NCBI GenBank assembly: GCA_016708345.1
Contig: JADJFX010000009.1
Span: forward strand, 62,001 to 126,000
DNA from: Candidatus Rhodoferax bjergmarkensis
GTDB lineage: Bacteria > Pseudomonadota > Gammaproteobacteria > Burkholderiales > Burkholderiaceae_C
Length of the DNA stretch: 64,000 bases
Direction: 5' to 3'
Shown here piece after piece: positions 59,001 to 64,000 of this stretch. How positions within the stretch are numbered: position 1 is the stretch's first letter; each line of letters starts with the position of its first letter. Made by a program: the position numbers and the translations under genes. The notes below the pieces were generated by a model, which was given only the letters and a program-made list of their open reading frames with translations, was not told the DNA's origin and searched no databases.

Positions 59001-59098
59001 GCCCCGCGGATGCTGATGGTCTGCTGCTGCAGCGCCCGGGCAAGGTACTTGCTTTCAGGTTCGAGTTCAGGGGGAGCGCTGTCAGGGAGGGTGTTCAA
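56030..59098 (-). CDS. uvrA: Excinuclease ABC subunit A
   Basis: 1022 residues, longer than the usual 940-950. Damage-recognition ATPase of nucleotide excision repair, working with UvrB. Both ATPase halves are complete: Walker A GLSGSGKSS and GVSGSGKST, signatures LSGGESQRI and LSGGEAQRV, and zinc fingers CPVCSYSITELEPRLFSFNS...CPSCDG and CEACQGDG...CDVCAG. Extra length includes a Pro/Lys-rich insertion before the second half (PTAQEKKSKAPPSKAAQAW) and a short insertion EIDSSLRNEDGRESPKEHLK at about 58255-58325, whose DNA (ATTGATAGCAGCTTGCGCA) matches the dispersed repeat. The gene is complete. Confidence 0.97.
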   Translation of the reverse strand: MNTLPDSAPPELEPESKYLARALQQQTISIRGARTHNLKNIDLDIPRNQLVVITGLSGSGKSSLAFDTLYAEGQRRYVESLSTYARQFLQLMDKPDVDVIEGLSPAISIEQKATSHNPRSTVGTVTEIHDYLRLLFARAGTPFCPEHQLPLQAQTVSQMVDAVLALPPDTKLMILAPLAREKKGEFADVFADMQAQGYVRFRVDGQLYEVDELPQLKKTEKHAVDVVIDRIKVRPDLTQRLAESFEAALKLANGRAIAVEIDSSLRNEDGRESPKEHLKEHLFNAKFACPVCSYSITELEPRLFSFNSPVGACPSCDGLGAQEFFDPARVVAFPSLSLASGAIKGWDRRNGYYFAMLESLAKHYKFDIEQAFESLPPAVQHAVLHGSGEEEIKFSYVMDSGSFQGKKVNKKHPFEGILANMARRYRETDSVLVREDLARYRSTQPCTECGGSRLRREARHVKIGEGEQARAIFEVSHFTLRESLDYFNGLQMTGAKGEIASKVVREIGLRLKFLNDVGLNYLSLDRSAETLSGGESQRIRLASQIGSGLTGVMYVLDEPSIGLHQRDNDRLIGTLQHLRDIGNSVLVVEHDEDMMRAADHVIDMGLGAGIHGGRVIAQGTFEDVKAHPDSLTGKYLAHTLQIAVPKRRTPWLPTLTPTAQEKKSKAPPSKAAQAWAQRHAEHLATQGELQAIRVINATGNNLCGVSVEFPVGLFTCVTGVSGSGKSTLVNDTLYAAVARQLYRAHDEPTAHEAIEGIEHFDKVINVDQSPIGRTPRSNPATYTGLFTPIRELMAEVPTARERGYGPGRFSFNVAGGRCEACQGDGMVKVEMHFLPDVYVPCDVCAGQRYNRETLEVLYKGKNIAQILDLTVEAAYAFLSAVPTIARKLHTLLDVGLSYIKLGQAATTLSGGEAQRVKLALELSKRDTGRTLYILDEPTTGLHFADIDLLLKVLHQLRDAGNTIVVIEHNLDVIKTADWLIDMGPEGGAGGGQVVGVGTPETLAANPDSHTGRYLKRLLPNLG
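58300..58325. repeat. Dispersed repeat fragment inside uvrA
   Basis: TTGCGCAAGCTGCTATCAAT matches half of the intergenic repeat and is read in frame within uvrA, at an insertion point just before the first zinc-finger region. Confidence 0.45.
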
Positions 59099-59466
59099 GG
59101 GGGAACTCGCTGTGGGAAACCTGCCATGATAGTCAAAGATGGCACCTTAGGGATGCGGAAGAAGCCAATGTACCGCTTTTGGGCGGTGCTGGCGGGATGC
59201 AGTGCAAGGCGTCCTGAGCACGGTTTGGCGAGCCAAATAAGCGTAGGGCAACGAAACAATGCGCCCGGCAGTGCCGTCAAAAACGGGATATTGGTTTCTT
59301 CTGCATACCTTAGACTGGCTTGGCCTGCGAGGGCTGGCCAGATCAGGGACAATTGGCAGCTTTGCCGCTGTGTCTGTTGGCGGCTTTGCTTTGCTTGGAG
59401 TATTTTGTTTTGCCTAAAGTTGATCCCTCTTTGACAGGGAACGCCACCGTTGCCCAGGGGAGCGCC
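59099..59466. other. Intergenic region between uvrA and the MFS gene
   Basis: About 368 bases with no convincing gene. It must contain the divergent promoters of uvrA and the MFS transporter. TTGACAG at about 59432 could be a -35 element, but no clear partner is seen and I found no LexA box by eye. Confidence 0.4.
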
Positions 59467-60660
59467 ATGACGCCGGTGGAGCTGCGTGCCAGCTTCTCGC
59501 TGGCTACTATTTTTGCCCTGCGCATGCTGGGGCTGTTCCTGATTCTGCCGGTGTTTGCCATTGAGGCGGCCAAATACCCCGGCGGCGAGGACCCGGCCCT
59601 GATTGGTCTGGCCATGGGCATGTATGGTTTGACGCAGGCGCTGTTGCAGTTTCCCTTTGGTTTGGCCTCGGACCACTTGGGTCGCAAGCGGGTCATTGTG
59701 TTTGGTTTGCTGGTGTTTGCCACTGGTAGTTTGATGGCCGCCCTGGCCCCGAGCCTCACCTGGCTGGCCATAGGCCGGGGCGTGCAGGGCGCAGGCGCTG
59801 TCTCGGCGGCGGTGACTGCTTTGCTGGCCGATCAAACCCGCGACGAAGTGCGCACCAAGTCGATGGCGCTGGTGGGGGCCAGCATCGGCCTGATGTTCGC
59901 ACTGTCGCTGGTGGCGGCGCCCTTGCTGGTGGCGCATACCGGACTGTCTGGCCTTTTTGGTCTGACTTGTGGTCTGGCGCTGTTGGGTGTGGTGGTTGTG
60001 CTGTGGTGGGTGCCGCCGGAGCCGCTCAAGCACAAGGACTTGCCGCGAGGCAGTTTGATGGAAGTGCTGCGTATTCCCGCGCTCTTGCGGCTGAATTTTG
60101 GTGTGTTTGTGATGCACGCGGTTCAGTTGGCCATGTGGATGGCCGTGCCGGCCCTGATGGTGCAGGCTGGCCTGGCCCGCGAGCAGCACTGGGAGGTGTA
60201 TTTGCCCGCCGTGCTGGCGTCGTTCCTGATCATGGGCGGCGTGTTTCCACTGGAAAAACGGGGCTATCTGCGGGCTGTGTTTTTGAGCGCAGTCGGCTTG
60301 ATCGCGCTGGTGCAGGTCGGGTTCTGGTGGGTAGCCGGGGGCTCGCCGACCATTGCCGCGCTGGCACCCTTGTTGTTTGTATTCTTCTGTGGCTTTAACG
60401 TGCTGGAGGCCAGCCAGCCCAGCATGGCATCAAAGGTGGCACCGCCCCATGCCCGGGGCGCGGCCATGGGGGTGTACAACACGCTGCAGTCGCTCGGGTT
60501 TTTTGCCGGTGGTGCCATGGGCGGCTGGCTGATGAAGCATGTGGGCGCGCAAGGGCTGTTCACCGTGTGCGGCGCGCTCATGGTGCTGTGGCTGCTGGTG
60601 GCTTGGCCCATGCAGGCCCCCGGGGCCCATGCGCCGGGCATGGTCCCAAAGGCGGGATAA
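59467..60660 (+). CDS. MFS transporter
   Basis: 397 residues with 12 predicted membrane helices and the MFS loop motif GLASDHLGRKRVIVFG. It resembles the YajR-like efflux group seen beside uvrA and ssb in related bacteria. Substrate unknown. The ATG at 59467 follows GGGGAG and begins MTPVELRASFSLATIFALR; a longer frame upstream adds a poorly conserved stretch. It lies 34 bases before ssb. Confidence 0.88.
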   Translation: MTPVELRASFSLATIFALRMLGLFLILPVFAIEAAKYPGGEDPALIGLAMGMYGLTQALLQFPFGLASDHLGRKRVIVFGLLVFATGSLMAALAPSLTWLAIGRGVQGAGAVSAAVTALLADQTRDEVRTKSMALVGASIGLMFALSLVAAPLLVAHTGLSGLFGLTCGLALLGVVVVLWWVPPEPLKHKDLPRGSLMEVLRIPALLRLNFGVFVMHAVQLAMWMAVPALMVQAGLAREQHWEVYLPAVLASFLIMGGVFPLEKRGYLRAVFLSAVGLIALVQVGFWWVAGGSPTIAALAPLLFVFFCGFNVLEASQPSMASKVAPPHARGAAMGVYNTLQSLGFFAGGAMGGWLMKHVGAQGLFTVCGALMVLWLLVAWPMQAPGAHAPGMVPKAG

Positions 60661-60694
60661 TCAGGCCCATTCAAGCAACCGATCAAGGAAAACC

Positions 60695-61213
60695 ATGGCA
60701 TCTGTGAACAAAGTTATTCTGGTAGGCAACCTGGGGCGCGACCCCGAAGTGCGCTACCTGCCCAGCGGCGACGCCGTGGCCAACGTGACCATTGCCACCA
60801 GCAGCAAGTACAAGGGCAAAGACGGCAACATGGTCGAGGAGACCGAGTGGCACCGCGTCACCTTCTTCGGCAAGCTGGCTGAAATCGTCGGCCAGTACCT
60901 TAAAAAAGGTCGCTCGATTTATGTCGAAGGCCGCATCAAGACACGCAAGTACACCGACAAGGATGGCGTCGAGAAATACGCCACCGACATCATTGCCAAC
61001 GAGATGCAAATGCTCGGTGGCCGTGAAGGCCAGGGCGAGCCCTCTGGCTCCGGCGAAGATGAGGGCTACGGCGGTGGTGGGGGTGGGGGCTATTCCCGCC
61101 CGGCCCCCGCATCACGCCCCCAGCCGCCCGCGCCTGCTGCGCGCCCGGCTCCCGCCGCGCAGTCCAAGCCCGCGAGTGGCTTTGACGACATGGATGACGA
61201 TATTCCTTTCTGA
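60695..61213 (+). CDS. ssb: Single-stranded DNA-binding protein
   Basis: 172 residues. OB fold (residues 1-110: MASVNKVILVGNLGRDPEVRY is the usual start) followed by a Gly/Pro-rich linker and the acidic C-terminal tip DDDIPF that recruits replication and repair proteins. AAGGAA precedes the ATG. Beside uvrA, as in many Proteobacteria. Confidence 0.98.
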   Translation: MASVNKVILVGNLGRDPEVRYLPSGDAVANVTIATSSKYKGKDGNMVEETEWHRVTFFGKLAEIVGQYLKKGRSIYVEGRIKTRKYTDKDGVEKYATDIIANEMQMLGGREGQGEPSGSGEDEGYGGGGGGGYSRPAPASRPQPPAPAARPAPAAQSKPASGFDDMDDDIPF

Positions 61214-61249
61214 CACCAGTACGTTTTCTAAAACAGCAGAAAAAATATA

Positions 61250-61280
61250 AAAGCCCACAACACTCTGTGTTGCGGGCTTT
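61250..61280. terminator. Bidirectional terminator between ssb and the TolC-like gene
   Basis: AAAGCCCACAACAC and GTGTTGCGGGCTTT form a 14-bp stem with one mismatch and a 3-base loop; A and T runs suit both directions. Confidence 0.85.
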
Positions 61281-61323
61281 AATTTTGGTGAGATTCAATT
61301 CTCACCCGTGGTGAGAGCAACGA

Positions 61324-63144
61324 TCAGTAAGTTCGGCCCTTGGTAACCGTTTCACGGGTAATGCGCCATTCACCTTTGACAGCTTCAAGACTTAACGTTT
61401 TTTCCACGACATCTTTGTAGTCCAGCGAACCGTATGTTTGTGTGAACGCAACTTCGGCGGTATTGGAGTCACAGCGAAGCGTGCGGACATTTGAGAGCAC
61501 TGGGGTGATTTCACCTTGTTTGGTAATCCGTTTTTTACGCATCGCATTCCAAGCAGGTCGTTTCATCCCTAGGGCAGGAACAAATGTGTCGCTGTAGGTC
61601 GCGAGATAGGCGTTCAGATCTTTGCGATTCCATGCACCTAGCCAAACATCCACCGTTGCGTTGGCTTTTGAGCAATCAGCGGCTTTTGGAGCTTCAACGC
61701 GGGGTGCCGCAGGTGGGGGAGGCGGTGGTGGTATGACTTCAGGCTTGGGCAGCGCTTCTTTCTCCAGTGCGATCACAGCCGGCAGATCGGTGTTGCAGCG
61801 CATGAGTTCATCATCGTCGCTGTTGCCGCCCGGTGCGGGTGGTGCTGTGCTTTCAAGGGGCCTGAGTTGCAAGGCTGTGAGCAGGGTGCCGGAGTTGGCC
61901 AGTACGCGCACCTTGGCCAATTTAAGATCAAATTCAGCCTTGCTTAAAGCCAGTCGTGCTTGGTAAAGCGCGTTTTCGGTGTCAAGCAAATCGAGCAGGG
62001 ATCGCTGGCCAATGTCAAATTGCTGCCGATAGGCTTCACGCGCTTTCGCTGTTGAAAGTTCGTGCTGGGAGAGGAGCTTGATTTGCTGTTCCATCCGGCC
62101 CACGTCGTTGAAGGCGATCTGGGCAGTTTGCCGGATATCCCTGCACGTTTTGTCTCTTAAATCATAGGCCGCATTGAGCTTGGATGCGTACTGATTAATC
62201 CTGGCTTTATCTGCTCCGCCTTTGTACAGGTTGTAGTTCAGTACCAGCTCAAGCGCGCTGTCACGGTAGTTGCCGCTGACGCCTTGTTGATTGCGTTCCA
62301 GACTTTGCCGCGCACGCAGTTCGAGGGTCGGCCAGTTGGCCGCACGCCGCAATTCAGTGTCCGCCCGAAAAGCTCGAATGGTGGACACGGCTGCGAGAAA
62401 GTCGGGGTTGGCCGGGATCGAGTCAGGAAGCAAACGCGTGCGTTCAGGCAAAAATTTGTCCAAAACCGGGGTTGGGGTGAGATTGGGGGCCGGGTTATCG
62501 CCTGTCAGGCGTTGGTAACGGGCTGACACGTCATGTAAATTGCTGGCTTCTGTCAACCAGTTGGATTCGGCCAAGGCCATGCGCCCGGCTGCCTGCTCTA
62601 GGTCCACACGGCGTCCAACGCCAGCAGCAACCCGGCTGCTGATTTTTTGATGCACATCTGCATGGGCCGTGAAGCTTTCTTTTGCCAATGCCAAATATTC
62701 ACGGTAGCGCTGAACGTCTAGGTAGGCCTTTGTTGTTTCAAGCGCTATCTGATCGCTTGCGCTCAAGAGTTCGTAATAAGCGACTTGTCGGCTGTGGCCC
62801 AAGCGGCGAACTTCACTGGACGTTGCAAATCCGTCAAACAAGGTTTGGCGCAGTTGTATCGCTGCTGTGGAGCTTGAGTATTTGAGCGAATCTGTCAACG
62901 CGGGAGTCGATTTTATTTTGGGGCCGATGGCTGCTTCCAGGTCAATGCGGGGGCGCCAGCCACCCTTGGCTGAATCCTGCTCACTACTGGCAGCTTCAAG
63001 ATTTTTGTACTTGAGTGTGACCTCAGGATTTTGCAGTACAGCCTTTTCAACCGCATCTTTGAGTGTGTTCGGTGTCTGTGCAAACGCTTGACTTAATGAA
63101 AGTCCAAGTACTGTAAGCAGAAAAAAATGGGGCTTTGAAGGCAT
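61324..63144 (-). CDS. TolC family outer-membrane protein with C-terminal NTF2-like domain
   Basis: 606 residues: signal peptide (LGLSLSQAFAQ), TolC/LapE-type outer-membrane efflux domain (about 25-430, with the internal repeat and FDIGQRSLLDLLDTENALYQ), a Pro-rich linker (PPPPPPPAAPR) and a C-terminal domain of about 110 residues (VDVWLGAWNRKDLNAYLATY to WRITRETVTKGRTY) that looks like an SnoaL/NTF2-type fold. The channel should serve type I secretion; it is divergent from a LapG-type protease. The tail domain would lie in the periplasm, role unknown. Confidence 0.88.
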   Translation of the reverse strand: MPSKPHFFLLTVLGLSLSQAFAQTPNTLKDAVEKAVLQNPEVTLKYKNLEAASSEQDSAKGGWRPRIDLEAAIGPKIKSTPALTDSLKYSSSTAAIQLRQTLFDGFATSSEVRRLGHSRQVAYYELLSASDQIALETTKAYLDVQRYREYLALAKESFTAHADVHQKISSRVAAGVGRRVDLEQAAGRMALAESNWLTEASNLHDVSARYQRLTGDNPAPNLTPTPVLDKFLPERTRLLPDSIPANPDFLAAVSTIRAFRADTELRRAANWPTLELRARQSLERNQQGVSGNYRDSALELVLNYNLYKGGADKARINQYASKLNAAYDLRDKTCRDIRQTAQIAFNDVGRMEQQIKLLSQHELSTAKAREAYRQQFDIGQRSLLDLLDTENALYQARLALSKAEFDLKLAKVRVLANSGTLLTALQLRPLESTAPPAPGGNSDDDELMRCNTDLPAVIALEKEALPKPEVIPPPPPPPAAPRVEAPKAADCSKANATVDVWLGAWNRKDLNAYLATYSDTFVPALGMKRPAWNAMRKKRITKQGEITPVLSNVRTLRCDSNTAEVAFTQTYGSLDYKDVVEKTLSLEAVKGEWRITRETVTKGRTY

Positions 63145-63380
63145 ACTGAGGGGTCTCCAGTTGAGGCGTGGGACAGGATGGGTTGTCCGGTCCGCAAGGC
63201 GGGGTTTTTTAAATTTTGACCGACTAGTATAAATCGTGACTTGAAAAATGTCTTTGGCAGACTTTTACAGTTTTTTACATTCATTCAAAAAACATGCCTG
63301 TTTTCAACTGATTGTCTTGTGATGGATTGGATGATTTTTTGCGTGATCGACAGTTTTACCGTGAGCTAGCACCAGTGATC

Positions 63381-64000
63381 ATGGCGGATCGGGTGAGGTG
63401 CTGGCTATGGCTGATCATCCTTTGTGGCAGTTCAATGTGGGGTCGCATTCGGCAGTCAATTTTGATCGGATGCTTGAGGCCGTCGTGCAACGCGGGGGCC
63501 ATGTGGCCGCCCAGAAATTTCAGGCTTGGCGCAGTTTGGTTCAGGCAGGAAAATCAGGTTCAGACCTTGACCAATTGGCGAAAGTGAATTCGTTTTTCAA
63601 TCGGCAAATCAGTTTTGTCGATGATGTAACCGTTTGGGGGCAAGTCGACTATTGGGCGACGCCGCTTGAAACATTGGGCCAAGGGCGCGGTGATTGTGAG
63701 GACTATGTCATTGCGAAATACTTTACGCTGCGTCACATCGGTATCTCTCCTGATCGATTAAGGCTCGTCTATGTGCGGGCTCGTGCAGGAACCGGGGATG
63801 CGGTAGCAGCCCAAGCGCACATGGTGCTGGCTTATTACGCGCAACCCGATGCCGAACCATTGGTTTTGGATAACCTGATCAGTGATATTCGCACCGCATC
63901 ACGCAGGCCCGATCTTGTGCCTGTTTACAGTTTTAACAACGAAGGTGTTTTCTCCGGTTCACCTGGGGTGCCCGACGTGAAGATCGGTGGTATCGGTCGC
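63381..64000 (+). CDS. lapG: LapG-type periplasmic cysteine protease, 3' truncated by the window
   Basis: The readable frame from 63407 encodes FDRMLEAVVQRGGHVAAQKF and the transglutaminase-like (BTLCP) core: NSFFNRQISFVDD, WATPLETLGQGRGDCEDYVI with the catalytic Cys, and the His region AAQAHMVLAYYA. LapG clips large adhesins from the surface unless c-di-GMP-bound LapD holds it. The expected signal peptide is in another frame (MADRVRCWLWLIILCGSSMW from 63381); one extra G in the run 63439-63442 would join the two. The C-terminus lies beyond the window. Confidence 0.82.

Noticed and set aside
58268..59434. Long plus-strand frame opposite uvrA
   Set aside because: Mirror of the uvrA codon pattern; no signal, domain or ribosome site.

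Overview
The window looks like a chromosomal segment of a GC-rich betaproteobacterium of the Comamonadaceae (Rhodoferax-like). Pointers are an ordinary uvrA-ssb housekeeping segment, the type of TonB-dependent metal receptors and type I secretion genes, and many copies of a short palindromic repeat (core TTGCGCACGT...ACGTGCGCAA, usually next to TATAGCTGC) that I recall as typical of this family. The assignment rests on recognition, not on a search.

Layout. 0-1.4 kb: the start of a minus-strand gene and a membrane diguanylate cyclase. 1.4-11.5 kb: a metal-uptake island with an OprC-like copper receptor, a Crp/Fnr regulator, a PCu(A)C copper chaperone, a second TonB-dependent receptor, TonB-ExbB-ExbD, a sialidase-fold secreted protein and a thioredoxin-like protein. 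11.6-18.9 kb: a type I secretion locus (RTX protein, HlyD, HlyB) whose ATPase gene has had its 3' end displaced by a small toxin-antitoxin remnant. 19.2-20.0 kb: a DUF547 protein. 20.3-27.2 kb: the most striking locus, an eight-gene translationally coupled operon cheX-cheY-[NiFe] hydrogenase small subunit-large subunit-maturation protease-PAS/HPt/CheA-like kinase-cheX-cheY. 27.4-31.0 kb: a Bcr/CflA exporter and an Mla/MCE lipid-transport set without an adjacent ATPase. 31.2-33.6 kb: an OGT/SPINDLY-type TPR glycosyltransferase. 33.6-40.9 kb: DUF3999, DUF2339 (frameshifted), a histidine kinase and a periplasmic binding protein. 41.2-43.8 kb: a small metal-associated protein and a ZnuD-like receptor. 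43.9-51.2 kb: three secreted lipases with intact and broken foldase genes, arranged as a decayed duplication. 51.5-55.9 kb: a second diguanylate cyclase, a cytochrome c5, tRNA-Arg(CCG), a small secreted repeat protein and a membrane-linked ADP-ribosylglycohydrolase. 56.0-61.3 kb: uvrA, an MFS transporter, ssb. 61.3-64.0 kb: a TolC-family protein divergent from a LapG-type periplasmic protease that runs off the end.

How it fits together. The hydrogenase operon reads as a cytosolic H2 (or redox) sensor passing a signal through a CheA-like kinase to two single-domain response regulators, each with its own CheX-type phosphatase. As read here the large subunit is frameshifted by one base in a G run. 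Three other probable one-base homopolymer indels (DUF2339 twice, lapG once) make sequencing or assembly error a serious alternative to real gene loss. The lipase region carries a shared upstream motif (GTGAAAAATTACC) 140-150 bp before three secreted-protein genes, a candidate regulon marker. The two diguanylate cyclases, the LapG-type protease and the type I secretion parts suggest c-di-GMP control of surface or secreted proteins, although the partners LapA and LapD are not visible.
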